Positions 18,552-29,241 of a stretch of DNA of 29,241 nucleotides are shown here, piece by piece; the first letter of the stretch is position 1; every line of letters starts with the position of its first letter. A program made the translations under genes and the position numbers. The notes under the pieces were generated by a model, which did not search any database, was not told the origin of the DNA, and was given only the letters and a program-made list of their open reading frames with translations. Source of the DNA: Saccoglossus kowalevskii (taxonomy: Eukaryota; Hemichordata; Enteropneusta; Harrimaniidae); the NCBI RefSeq assembly GCF_000003605.2, contig NW_003124917.1, positions 179,755-208,995 of the forward strand, given 5' to 3'.

Positions 18552-19116
18552 GTTTATTGATGTTAATTATTGATTACGGGAATTATTTGTCAATATATTT
18601 GTCTTCTTCTTTTTTTTCGTGAAATAAATAAATTTCTAGTCCCAAAGTAAAAAAATCACTCCACATATTACAATTGGAAACTATCTAAATACCAATTTTA
18701 TCAATAAATTTGATAAAACAGTATTAAAAATGGTGTATTTTATGCAGCGTGACGATTCCACAATAATATACGCTAGAATAAATAACTATGAATAGCCTGA
18801 CTACTTAGAATTAATGAAAGTCCGCAATGGTCTGTAGCAAAATGGAATGAAGCGTAATTTATTTAAAATGAAAATAAAAAGATGATTAATTTTATCGCTG
18901 ATAGCGAAATGTTGAGGCATGATGATCGATTGACCTACTGTCTTGTCTTGTCTACTGTCTTGAACCCAGTCTGCTAATCAACGAGTATATTGTGTGAGTT
19001 GAGCCAATCGTATGATGGACACAAGAAATATTTTTGTATTCTTTTTATTTTATATTGTTTTTGTAAATATTTTTGTATTTGTACTTTCTTAGTGCCTGTA
19101 ATTTGGAATAAATGTT
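18552..19116. other. Intergenic, no gene seen; possible retroelement 3' end
   Basis: AT-rich. The stretch about 19020-19116 (repeated TTTTTGTATT, then GGAATAAATGTTAATAAATA) resembles a non-LTR 3' end running into a simple-repeat tail, but I see no coding part. Confidence 0.35.
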
Positions 19117-19118
19117 AA

Positions 19119-19201
<83 letters not shown>

Positions 19202-19203
19202 AT
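19117..19203. repeat. (AAAT)n microsatellite, about 22 units
   Basis: Uninterrupted TAAA/AAAT units. Confidence 0.97.
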
Positions 19204-22040
19204 GGCCAGTCCGATAAAAATCTCTCGTTTCAGTTTGAATTGAAATTTATTAATATTTATAAAACAAGCAGAGACAAGAGAACGGGTTTCTGGTCACGTG
19301 CCTAATGCTTTAAATCAAAATTCATAACAGCGCACGAATATTGATATTCAGGTCATGTTTCGTCTGCTAAATGTGTATACTGATAAAACTGCAATATTTA
19401 AACATATCAATTTTTGTTTGTAAAATCATTTTTAAATTTTTATTCGTAAAATTAATTAGTTATATAATTTAATTAAACACCTATTAATAGTCTGAAAGTG
19501 CAATCTGATTACAACAATTGTGGTTACGGTTTCTGTGGAAAAAACAAAACAAAACAAAAACGGAAATGTATGCAATTACAGCATGGGAATAGTATACAAT
19601 CACCGTATGTCCAAATATGGTTATAATTTAGGGCAAATGTCAACAATACGCACATCATTTTTCAACGAAAGTTTTTACAGAAAACTGTGGAAAAGCTTAA
19701 AAATAACAAAAAGTATATAATTATCCTGTAAACACTATTCATATCATTTTTATCTTGTGACATGAGCACGTTGTTTGGATTTTCCCTTTTCATAGCAAAG
19801 GATGTTAAAATGTCGTGAAACAGCAATAAAAACGGGCAGGCATTCATCTTTGTGCTCGAGTTGCAAACCGAGACGAGTACTGTTTTCAGGGTAGTTGAAT
19901 ACGCTAACATTACGGGTCATTTTATGTGAGATGAACTTTTTAAACCTTTTTCTTATCTTGTTTCTGTGTCCCTCGAGTTACACCGATGTAAGAGAAAAAC
20001 AGATGTAAACACGTTACGCCAGCGTGTGAGAAAAACACATATGAATACCAGCGTAAGGGGCTTGAATATGATGTAGTTCAGACCCCAGCGAAGAGACAAC
20101 GTCAGTGATCTATGACCATTCACTATGGGTTTACGTTGTAAGTGTATTAGCTTTATAAACTGAAGTTGAGTGCAAATGTCAACACATAACATATTGAAAG
20201 GTATGTACTCGAAATACACCTGTATACGTTGTAAAATATGCTGTTTGGTTCCATTATAGAGTTAAAAGGAGATTAGCTCCATGGTCCTATCAAATGTATT
20301 TAGTATACAGTATATAATAAACTATTATGACAATTTCCATGACCCAGAAACAAAAATGCAGATACATACGGCTCAACTGAGACATTGTCTGGAAGCGCCA
20401 TTATCCGATTTATCCCCTGGTCGCCATACTTACGCTTGTAGTGAGAATCGCTGCTGTGAACACAATATTGCGAGATCGTTATATCTCTTGTTACCAGACG
20501 TAACCTCTCCTCGTGAAGACACGGTATTAGAGCGAAAACCCTGGTAGGGTTACGGAGATGCCCTGTGTAGGGGACGCGGTGGATTAACTTAAGTCTTTGT
20601 TAGTTACAACTTCACTGCACCTTAGCGGGGTCACTGTGAAGTGATGCATGTATAAGGACACAGTGTGTAAATATGAGCTATTAGAACTGCCGGAGCGAAG
20701 TTAAACTGGAGCCAACGTTTATTTTCATTTGTTTCTACTCGGTCTTTACAAAGTGTGTTTTCGTAAGATGGATACGATTTAGTCTGTTGTCCGTCAGACT
20801 AACTAACTATGAATGACGTATGCGTCACGTGATGCGCTGTACACAGTGAAAGTTATATACCGTGAAAAAATAACATTCCAACAACAAATATATATTGTCA
20901 CTTGTCTACATACATCGACTTGTGTTGAATATTTGGCACATTTATACTGTTTTAAACGTCGCTCACAATCTCGCACTTGTTGCAATTCGAATTTAGCGAA
21001 AAGACACGCATTACAAGTAGTCCCAGGGCACCGACTCGGGCAGGGACGATGCCCACACACTAGGCAAAGAAAGCGATCTTTAAGGTCCCCATCAGTAACC
21101 TCGACCCTAATCCTGACACTCCAGCCCAAATGTACGGCTGTACATATCCCTCCAAATAACCACTTGTCGTTATATAATTAAAATGGGGGAGGACACTGGA
21201 GGGGCGAGGCAAGGATAAGAGTTATTGGTGAAGGTCTTAAACAAATCTCACCCTGTGCGAAACCATGTTATCTTGGATGTTTGCTGTGCAGATGTGTCGT
21301 GTTGCGACTATAGTCCATAGTTAGTGTGCAACTTACCTCGTCGATCAATAACTGTGTTTTCTTGACTGACTCGCGACGTCGTGGTAGCGGTCACACCTTT
21401 GCGTCTACACTGGAAGTGACGAACCTTGTATAGATATTAGTAGGCCGATTGTTACCTATACAACACGGTCATCGCTTTAAGGTTAATTACTGACCTTGGG
21501 CCGAATTTGTTACTCTCCTTTGAATGACTTACTCAATACAAAGCACAGCACTAAATGGAAATTAGGTCTCGCGGCCCCTCGCTTACAATAAGATGTCTAA
21601 GGGTCATTGGGTTTACTTCATTATCAACATTTTTGGCAGAAACTTTAACATTTTATTTAGTTTTATAATTATTCTGATTTTTTGGAAGCGTAAAAAAACG
21701 TAAAAACGGTAAACGCTGCGTGGTCAACGCATGTGTGCGGATCAGGTTGAATTAGGTTGTTTATATTGATTTCGACCTGAATTGTACTTCAGGCAATCTG
21801 GAATGCTAATTTCAAGAAGGTAATGGTTTACTATTACAATCACGTTCAAAGAAACGTTCAACACTCGACGCTTAAGAAATAAAAATGACTCAAATTCAAT
21901 AGACAACTGTATAATATATTGCAGTATATATACCATCCCATGATACAGTACATGCTACGAAATGTACAGTCGCAAATACGAGCATTTACCCGTAACGACT
22001 GAATAATTTACGTACCCGAACTTAAATACCACGTGACACG
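19204..22040. other. Intergenic, no supported gene
   Basis: Several short open frames on both strands lack recognisable motifs. The only one with a composition worth noting is 20803-21129 on the minus strand, with ten cysteines in about 50 residues (CLVCGHRPC...CNAC), but it has no known domain spacing and no splice support. Confidence 0.45.
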
Positions 22041-22041
22041 G

Positions 22042-22075
22042 CGTGTGTGTGTGTGTGTGTGTGTGGGGGGGGGGG
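22042..22075. repeat. (GT)n followed by a G run
   Basis: About eleven GT units then eleven G, ending at GGGTGATT. Confidence 0.95.
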
Positions 22076-22196
22076 TGATTATGAATTTGTATTTTTGTAA
22101 CAACAAAACCAGAGTAGTGTATTTTTTTGCAGAAACTAATAACTAATTTTGTAAACACCGCAGTAAGCATATGTTTATCACGTGACTCTCTGGCAC

Positions 22197-22465
22197 AACA
22201 TCATTTCGAGACGGTGCTGGATCACTGGATTGGGCAGGTGATGAGGAGAGAACAAAAAAGCCTCCCAAAAGTAGCCCTAAACTCAGATGGAAAACGAAAA
22301 AGAGGGCGATCCAAAACTACTTGGCGTCGGACGGTAGAGAACGAAATGAAAGCGATGAACTTGACCTGGGGAGGTGTCCAGAAAACAGCCCAAGTCAGAC
22401 AGAAGTGGAGATCCTTCGTTGCTGCCCTACATGCCACTTAGGCTTAATGGGCAATAAGTAAGTCA
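22197..22465 (+). mobile_element. 5'-truncated LINE, 3' end of the reverse-transcriptase ORF
   Basis: In frame to a stop at 22439-22441 it reads LDHWIGQVMRRE, GKRKRGRSKTTWRRTVENEM, NLTWGGVQKTAQVRQKWRSF and ALHAT. This is the characteristic C-terminal tail of animal LINE polymerases. The short 3' part ends in TAAGTAAGT. CTGGCAC occurs at 22190-22196 and again at 22466-22472, a likely target duplication. This is a dead-on-arrival fragment. Confidence 0.88.
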
Positions 22466-22472
22466 CTGGCAC

Positions 22473-24280
22473 GCTGAGCATATTCAGAATCCGACATATG
22501 AAATTTCTAGTTTAAAATGTCCAGTGTGTATCATGGTTAATATTTAATTATCAAAATAATTTATTATTATACTTTACAGCGCTTATCTCTACTACATTTT
22601 TCACTTCTAACACAATAACACAAATTTCACACTTTAGGCTGTCGAATACACCGCTTTTACAACTTAAAGTCGCGCCCTCTACCGGTGACTCCGGTTTGAT
22701 TTAATTGCGGTTCGTCCATTAATATGTTTTCGCCTAGCATGTCATTATAGATAATCTGTAATTTCGCTTATTTGAACTAATATAATAGTATATTTAGCTA
22801 AAATTAAGTTTCAGTTAATTTGTTGAATTCGTTAAAATAGTTTAATATTTGCAGCTATTTCTATTGATATAAATAAACCAATGTCACTTGGAGGTCACAC
22901 AAGCACATCGACACTAAAAGGCGGTGTGACTTAGACACACAATGATGTATTGCACGAGCTAGTGATTAAAGTCAATCTAGTACGCTTCAGTGTTTCCACG
23001 AAGACGTCTATAAAACCCAAGCCTCTCGCATATAGCATGTACTGCTATATGCATCCATTGATGATCGCCATGTATGCACATGCATATTATGAATACCCGG
23101 TGATGAGTTCGCGTTGAGATCACGCTTCGTCGGTTCCACGACACGCAGCCAAATTGTTTCTATATTATGGTGATGCGTTACTAAGTATGTCAATAACACG
23201 TACGGTAGTCCACTATTTACATATTCTGCGTTGATTTATGTTCTATTCGTGATTATCTGTATATTAGAGTTACATCCCATAGCATAGGACACAGAGACGA
23301 CGTTGTGAAGGCGAATAAATTACGCCGCCAATTAAACAGAAAATTGTAATGTGGTTTCTATGGTGAAATGTAATATATAATAATGACACTAATACTTAAA
23401 GATTAAGACATGTTTTAAAGTCAATTTGTTGCCAGCCCAAAAGATTATGGTCATATGTTTTGTGTTTATCTACACAACCACAATGGTGTATCTCACTGAA
23501 TATAGCAATTCGTTCGTTGTCTTGTTTAAATAACAGAATGTCGTTTAAAACGATAGCTGCAAGGACAGGGACAGTGCTTTGGACGACAATTTGTAATGTG
23601 CAATATTGTTGCACAGTTAATTCAGTGATTTCACCCATAATATACCATGTAATATCCTCTTATTCTTATTAAATGTCATGTAACGTCACAAACAACAGTA
23701 GCAGATAATAATAATAATATACATTTATTACAAAGCTAGGTATGTTGACTACTCAGAATTCAGGATTTGTCGCAGCTGGAATCGCATCACACAGTAATCG
23801 CCAAACATACTAAAACAGATACTAAGCCAGTAGTGAACGCATGTATTTTTTTCTGACTCACGACAGCAACATATTTGCAATACGTTAACAGTCTCCGTCT
23901 TCAAATACCATGCCGAGAATAATATTCGTCGTCTTATTCTTCTTATGGCAGCCAGTATACTTATTTTTCGTGTTGAGCTGTATGCCAATGATGAGGCTGG
24001 TATTCAGCACATGGGTATTCAGCAACGCAACATGACTGACAATAAAACAAACAGGCACATTTCATATGTCCATGTTGATAAAAATGAAGTAATTCACAGT
24101 AATATCAGGGGTAAAATCTTCTTCTCTCGGGGTTCTCCACACGTGTCAGAGGGGAAACTCGTCTCGTCCCTCTATCTCGTCCCCTTGAGGTACGGGATTG
24201 GGAAAGTCATTTATACTTTACAGTCAAATAAGACACACACAACGAAATACGTTTCAGCTCTCGTCTTAGTCGTTCAATCG
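22473..24280. other. Intergenic, no supported gene
   Basis: Short open frames only. The 80-codon frame at 23396-23638 (minus) has a hydrophobic stretch but no family that I recognise. The frame at 23945-24292 (plus) is likewise unassigned. Confidence 0.45.
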
Positions 24281-24287
24281 AGCACTC

Positions 24288-24319
24288 TATAAAACACATC
24301 GCCCTGGGGAAAAGTCCCC
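24288..24319 (+). promoter_or_regulatory. TATA-like box next to a palindromic Rel/NF-kappaB-like site
   Basis: TATAAAA at 24288-24294 and GGGGAAAAGTCCCC at 24306-24319. The second is an inverted repeat around AAAG and resembles, without exactly matching, Rel-family sites. No transcript can be assigned. It may belong to an unrecognised LTR or be chance. Confidence 0.25.
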
Positions 24320-24470
24320 AAGACTCTCACAAAGCTGAACCAAGACTCACCCAAGACTGGACTGCGTCAAGGCTCGCCCCAAGACTCTCTTAGACTGGAC
24401 TCGACTGCCCAGGACTGCACTCTCTCTACTGCGTCTATGGTGCTGTGCTCCCCAAGACCAACTCAAACTC
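24315..24470. repeat. Degenerate CCAAGACT/GGACTG repeat cluster
   Basis: CCAAGACT or a close variant occurs about five times, with GGACTSGACTG variants between them. The spacing is irregular, so this is not a clean tandem array. Confidence 0.5.
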
Positions 24471-24934
24471 TCTTTATTCATTTTCAAAACTCTAACCAAT
24501 TACAAAGCAGTAAAAAGACTCTAGGGCGTAACCTTCAATCATAAAGCCAATCACACTAAGTACTGAATACGTCATATCTTTTGATTAATCGTTCACTACA
24601 TTAATAACTATGAATATAAACTGTCAAAATGGCGACGATTATCTGGTAATTAGTTCCAAATCACTGAGCCAAGTTCCGTCCAAAACTTCAAATAGGCCTA
24701 CACGGTGACAGACATAACAGCAATTCGCTAATAATCAGCTAATTAAGTCGGTTAACAGATACGCAAAAACAAATTCATGACAGTAAACTTAATTGGAACA
24801 ATGATTGTGATTCTGCATTTCAGCTACCCAAGAGCCATGACATGAGAATTGATAATTAGCCATCCAATTGCACATTTTTGATTAACCTAGCATGAAATGC
24901 TCATTTACGAATTCGACATCTGAGTCTATTATTT

Positions 24935-25530
24935 GATTGGCACCGCTCAGCCATCAGGCTGATTGGGCAAACAGAAATCTACTAAAAATCATTCTACTCA
25001 AGTAGTATTTCTTGTAGGTATTCCATAGTCTGTGGAAATTCAAGAAGAACTCAGTCGTGAGAGTCTTCAATATGACGATCTAGTTCAAGGAAGTTTCCAA
25101 ATAATTATACTTCAGGAACTTGACCAGAAAAATACTAATGTTCCTTAGGTGGTCGTATTATTTTTGTTTGTCTACAAATTTCGTTATCAAAACTGAAATT
25201 GACGTTTTTGTAAACTTGATGAACATTGTACCACAACTCAGTTCTTTGCCAAAAACAGATACCTATCTTGGCCAGCATCAGGGAAACCCCCATGTAATTC
25301 GGGATCCTCGGAACAAATGGTATATATATTACGATGTTTATCCAGATGAATATTATCCAAGCTACAACATAGGCGCGTTATATATTATTTCCGGAGATTT
25401 ATCTAGAAGGTGTTATGAACACATATTGCGGCATCAAACTGCGTACATATCATCTGGCGATTCATATATAAAAAAATAATTGGAGTTACAATGTCGAAAC
25501 TCAGTGTACCACCTTCTACATACAGAATAT
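24935..25530 (+). pseudogene. GT31-type beta-1,3-galactosyltransferase/N-acetylglucosaminyltransferase pseudogene
   Basis: Family blocks appear in order but in three frames. WHRSAIRLIGQ (24938-24970; family RxAIRxTWG) ends at TAA 24983. VVFLVGIP, a TAG at 25026, then VEIQEELSRESLQYDDLVQG (family VFLLG...ESxxYgDIIQGDF). Then a shift into FRNLTRKILMFLRW, NFVIKTEIDVFVN, HVIRDPRNKWYIYYD and EYYPSYNIGALYIISGDLSR, with a stop at 25477. The metal-binding DxD of the family (KTDDDVFVN) reads EID at 25195-25203, and the late EDV motif reads GDS. Family members are Golgi membrane enzymes that add galactose or GlcNAc to glycans. No signal anchor is visible upstream. Several disabling changes make this a pseudogene; the largest open part (25120-25479) is only a fragment. 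Confidence 0.85.
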
Positions 25531-25573
25531 TTAACCTTGATGGGACTACACTGAACTGAATGTTTCAGCGAGG

Positions 25574-26434
25574 ATGATGCTTGTTTACTTGTCAGGTTTG
25601 GAGGAAATAAAAAACCGAAATATTGATAAAATATTCGATGACAACATAGATGCAGAGACGATCATTCTGGAAGGCATATGCCTTGCTGTAGTGATAACAA
25701 GGCCAGCCTCCCAGCAGAGATGGATAACTAATTATCGACAAGTTGTAAAACCAGTATCAGTAATAAAGAATAATAGTATAGACGTGATTCAGTTTGTCTG
25801 CAAGACTGATAACGAGATTGTAAATATATTGGGTGAACATGAATCGTTGTATTACAAAGATATGGTGCGAGGGGATATTTTGTGTGATGAGGACAATATG
25901 TATGAAGGACATGTTTTTGCAAGTAACTGGGCTAAAGATAAATTATTCTCACAATATATTATGTTTATGAACTCGGGTCGTGTACACATCGACTTGTATA
26001 CAATGTTAGACCTTTTTATTCAAACCAATGGAAACATTGATATCGCCTTCTTCTGTGAGGGGGAAAGATGTTCATGCAATGGCTTACAGAGTAACTCAAT
26101 ACTGAATGGTGGTCTGAAAGATATGACGTGTGTAGAAGATATGGCTTCTTTAAAATTATTCGCCAGTCTTACTTCACGACATTTATTATTGCCTTTCGTT
26201 CGTATTGATATACGTAAAACGGAATACATAGTCGTTAAATCCAGACTATTTACTTATGGATCGAGAAGGAAAGGAATAACTGGATTCGCTTGTCAATTTC
26301 GGCATTCATACTTTGCTGAATTTTGGCGAGGAAAGCAAAACTTGTATTATTTGCCCTGGCTGAGCAATGACTGTGACAATAAGAAATACAGAAATCTTGT
26401 CCCCAAACCGGAAGTATATGTACGTCAAATCTGA
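25574..26434 (+). CDS. Divergent GT31-like protein, 286 codons, no DxD motif
   Basis: A single intact frame beginning at a double ATG; the frame is open about 36 bases further upstream, so the true start or an upstream exon is uncertain. Residues 83-110 (VNILGEHESLYYKDMVRGDI...DNMY) line up with the GT31 block LGxx...ESxxYxDIIxGDFxDxYxNL. FASNWAKDK...QYIMFMNSGRVHIDLYTML (115-144) occupies the place of the DDD-containing block, with NSG where the acidic triad should be. KTEYIVVKSRLF and GFACQFRHSYFAEFW (215-251) fit the late KWYVS and GxGYVLS blocks loosely. Cysteines cluster at 161-168. No N-terminal membrane anchor is seen. I infer a catalytically inactive or repurposed GT31 relative, supported by its place directly behind a clear GT31 pseudogene; it could also be an unrecognised family. 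Confidence 0.6.
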   Translation: MMLVYLSGLEEIKNRNIDKIFDDNIDAETIILEGICLAVVITRPASQQRWITNYRQVVKPVSVIKNNSIDVIQFVCKTDNEIVNILGEHESLYYKDMVRGDILCDEDNMYEGHVFASNWAKDKLFSQYIMFMNSGRVHIDLYTMLDLFIQTNGNIDIAFFCEGERCSCNGLQSNSILNGGLKDMTCVEDMASLKLFASLTSRHLLLPFVRIDIRKTEYIVVKSRLFTYGSRRKGITGFACQFRHSYFAEFWRGKQNLYYLPWLSNDCDNKKYRNLVPKPEVYVRQI

Positions 26435-27762
26435 TGTGCTTCCGGTATATGTATAACACGAATGATCATATTATGTGATTCAGTTTCTAATGAAACAATA
26501 CATATATTTATTCCTCAAATGACTTAATCTAAATCATTATTCACATTTGTTCTTTTTTCGAATCCCTTCAAAGCCGTTTCTATTACGACAGAATAATAAA
26601 TGTATTATATTTTTAAAATATATTATGAAAAATGAAATTTTAATCTGATCATTACACATGTACTGAGTATTACACGTATGCAATGGAATTATATTACTCA
26701 AGCTTCAAGTCATTAGGTTATTTTTAAGTGTCAAGTATTCGAAATATAATAGTTACTGATGATAAGATATACATATTACGTTTTGCATTGTTCAGTATAA
26801 AGAACGTATTAAGGTAGATATTGCATATAGATATATATGATTGTACTAAATCATAGAAGTTGCATTCACTTTCGTGACTTTTAAGAAAATATTTACCCAT
26901 TATGTAACGCATTGGGCATATACTCAGTAATAAATTTGTACCCGAGTACAATGCTGCGCTGACTGCTTCGAATAATGAACAGGACATATTCCTGCGAGCA
27001 ATTATTGTTTACAGTTAGTGTCACTTGTTATTTATGAAATACGTAATTAAACTGGCAGTATTGTACTGCGGTGACAGCCTAGCCAACTAATTCACGTATA
27101 CGTTAATAAACGCTGCTCGGACTGATAAATGTGATATTTATGGCTCGAAACGTTTAGCTATTTTTAATAGTACTTAGGACTATGATTACCAAATATTATC
27201 TTCTATGATTAACTTATATATCACCTTTTTTCTTTGAAAAACACGTCTTGTCTCTTATATGTTGGTTTTGGCTCTCTGTATTTAAGACAATTTCTTATAT
27301 TTATGTTTAGTTTCCGACGCAGATGACGCTATTATGATAATCATGTATTTAAATGAAGATATAAATGTAAATAAATGACAGCTGTCTGATGTATTATGCA
27401 CAATCAAAATAGTCTTAATAGACACAAAAAGTGTCTCACAAGCTGACACTAGGTGGTTTTGGCTACTGTGGATTGAATGTGCAAATAGATTCCTGACCTC
27501 TGTTTATGATTGTAAGGTAGAACAGGTTCCATGTCATGCCTAGCGAGATGCGATAATAATAGATTCCAGGGATTTCGGAATAATCTGTTAAATATTTTGC
27601 TAACTTATGGTTTATTGGATAATTTTCCGTGATTCTAGGCAACTTTTTCTGTACGTTATTTATATAATGCACCGAAAAACCACTGCCATACTGACCGATT
27701 ATATGTCAATTAAATTGGCCTGGATTTAAATTTTAAAGGAGATATCAATGTTTAGAAATTAT
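26435..27762. other. Intergenic between GT31-like copies
   Basis: AT-rich. The part up to about 26990 is also duplicated further right (27966-28810). The minus-strand frame 27463-27672 has no recognisable motif. TTAAGGTAGA occurs at 26809-26818 without a partner end. Confidence 0.5.
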
Positions 27763-27965
27763 GCAATTTATATACATAAAACGGAATACATAGTCGTAAG
27801 ATCATGTCTGTTTACTCATAAATCGGGAAGGAAAGGAATAACTGGACTGAAATTTCGTCTGTCATACTTCGCTGAATTTTGCAGAGGGAACCCTCTGGCT
27901 GAACCTAGATTGTGGCAATAGTAAGTACAGAAATATTGTCCCTAAGCCGGAAGTTAATGTTTGTA
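27763..27965 (+). pseudogene. Partial duplicate of the GT31-like gene (C-terminal part)
   Basis: Reads IHKTEYIVVRSCLFTHKSGR then KGITGLKFRLSYFAEFCRG, matching residues 214-253 of the 286-codon frame. A deletion of about 20 bases near 27893 then moves the remainder (LDCGNSKYRNIVPKPEV) into another frame. The start of the gene is absent. It is surrounded by matching non-coding sequence, so it came from a segmental duplication rather than a processed transcript. Confidence 0.85.
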
Positions 27966-28387
27966 GTTATCATTCTGATGTAATTCCACTATTTGTATCA
28001 AACTTGTGTATATATCAGTTTCTTAGACAGCAGAATGTACGTTGACTTTTTCAAGTGACAGGATTTAAATCTTATAAAATACCGTGAATATGCAAATAAA
28101 TGGATTATTATAAAAATAGTTACTGAAGTGGAGGCCAATATTCAGTTTTGATGAGTTTCGATAAGCGAAAAAGAGGCGCTGCACTGAATATTCTTACATA
28201 AATTTGCATATTGCGCGGAGCTCCGGATACTGGACCGGAATATAGAAATATATTAAGAACAATGAAGTTGTAATCTAATCATCATATTGGGTAATACACG
28301 TATGCAAATAAGTGAAATTATATTAGTTATATCCGCTAACTAAAAAACACCCTTATATTAATGATACTCACATATGCTATTAATGAA

Positions 28388-28524
28388 TTTAAGGTACAAA
28401 TGCAAGTCACATGGCTAGAATATTGGCACAATATCTGTTGCAGCATTGATGAACCCTACAACAAGAATGCGCTTTACGGCATTTTGCAATCATTTTATGA
28501 AATGACTTGCTTTTGCACTTTCTT
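28388..28524. repeat. Imperfect inverted repeat, possible MITE
   Basis: AAGGTACAAATGCAAGTCAC at 28391-28410 pairs with the complement of ATGACTTGCTTTTGCACTT (28502-28520). The left end resembles the TTAAGGTA family. Only the left side has TTTAA; no clean target duplication is seen. It interrupts the duplicated tract that matches 26435-26990. Confidence 0.5.
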
Positions 28525-28810
28525 GACAATGGCTTAGTGAAAATAATAATAATTTGTGTAATATATTTGATTCCCCAAACTTGAGATCACTGGATCATTT
28601 TTGATAGTTTTGAATTCGAAATATCATGGTAGAAAGCAAAATATTCATATTATCCTTATCTTTAAATAGATACTATTCGGATGATATGCTTTGAAAAATT
28701 ATTATTTCTATGATTACAAAATTTAAATTTAATTCAGTGATTTTCCAGTAGGATAATATTTACCTATTACGACCCAATATATCATTGGACATATACTCAG
28801 CAACATGCTC

Positions 28811-29241
28811 TGTAGTTTGAACTCCATTAATATGCTAAGATGATGACCTTATTAGCCATTGAATAGTTATATGATGTATTTTACAGCTGCTACTTAAGCT
28901 TTTTAAGATACTTAATTCAATTTGCTCAATGTTCAAGAAAAAGTCGACCAAAGTATGAGTGAAAAGTAAAGTCTTGCTGATTTGGGTATTAATCTCTACA
29001 TCAATGACCTGAATTTGTGTTAATCATAACGATCAAAAAATATTACTGCAGCACAATACATTCGATTACACTTTAGCTTGTCGATTACCAGTTAACCCAT
29101 CCATCGACAATAATAATTTTGGATAATAATTCACTTCAAATTAATATGAGATATGTTAACGTTATAACCTCGTTAACGTTATTAGCACATTGTGTACGGG
29201 CCTTTTTTTCGCATTCCACAACGCATGCGTCATCACAGTGA
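28811..29241. other. Right edge, nothing recognised
   Basis: AT-rich sequence with no supported gene or repeat boundary. TAACGTTAT/ATAACCTCGTTAACGTTAT-like palindromic words occur around 29155-29182. Confidence 0.4.

Noticed and set aside
20803-21129. Cysteine-rich minus-strand frame
   Set aside because: CxxC-like spacing is irregular, there is no family I recognise, no start context and no splice support; mentioned only within the intergenic entry.
23396-23638. 80-codon minus-strand frame with a hydrophobic stretch
   Set aside because: The sequence looks protein-like in composition, but I cannot name a family or find flanking exons.
1-29241. CRISPR arrays, operons, ribosome binding sites, bacterial terminators, tRNA or rRNA genes
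   Set aside because: The window is animal nuclear DNA; no regularly spaced repeats of CRISPR type and no cloverleaf or rRNA segments were seen by eye.

Overview
This is a eukaryotic nuclear window, AT-rich, with GT-AG introns of about 120 to 2,300 bases, a large TRP channel gene on the minus strand, and many small transposons plus pieces of a Ty3/gypsy element and a LINE. It looks like an invertebrate animal genome. I cannot fix the phylum from sequence alone; a lophotrochozoan or a non-vertebrate deuterostome would both fit.

Positions 2441-15758 (minus strand) hold the main gene, a TRPC-type cation channel in 13 coding exons. All 13 exons join in phase to a product of 1,040 residues, with one exception: exon 4 (11756-12162) is 407 nt long between two phase-0 boundaries and changes frame inside itself. 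The best-placed change is a two-base slip in a (GT)4 tract at 12088-12095. The chain runs from N-terminal ankyrin repeats through the TRPC linker domain, pre-S1 and S1-S6, the pore (FWTLFG), the TRP box (EWKYSR) and the proline motif, to a coiled-coil-like tail. The S3-S4 loop is very long. A decayed copy of the TRP-box exon lies in the intron just before the real one (5176-5302).

The introns carry several families of short DNA transposons. One is a TTAA-flanked family with AGCGGGAGGGTCGTCACC-type ends (3724-3884, 11143-11299, 13371-13418). Another has CAGWGGCG ends and 5-bp duplications (14681-14769 and 15211-15488), in opposite orientations on either side of exon 2. A third has TTAAGGTA ends (4232-4737, and one-sided copies at 42-155 and 10850-10964).

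Upstream of the channel, 16135-18546 is a complete but internally deleted Ty3/gypsy retrotransposon on the minus strand. Its boundaries are exact: a CCTTT target duplication, 187 and 193-bp LTRs, an 18-nt primer binding site matching tRNA-Ser, and a polypurine tract. It retains gag up to the zinc knuckle, a piece of RNase H/integrase and the integrase C-terminus. A 35-nt inverted scrap of its own LTR sits at one deletion junction.

From 18552 to about 24900 I see no gene I can support, only a 5'-truncated LINE (22197-22465), microsatellites and a possible promoter-like patch near 24290. At 24935-26434 (plus strand) there is a tandem pair related to family GT31 beta-1,3-glycosyltransferases: a broken copy whose DxD motif has become EID, then an intact 286-codon open frame so diverged that the DxD is absent. 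A third, partial copy of the second member follows at 27763-27965, as part of a larger tandem duplication. The last kilobase shows one imperfect inverted repeat and nothing else.
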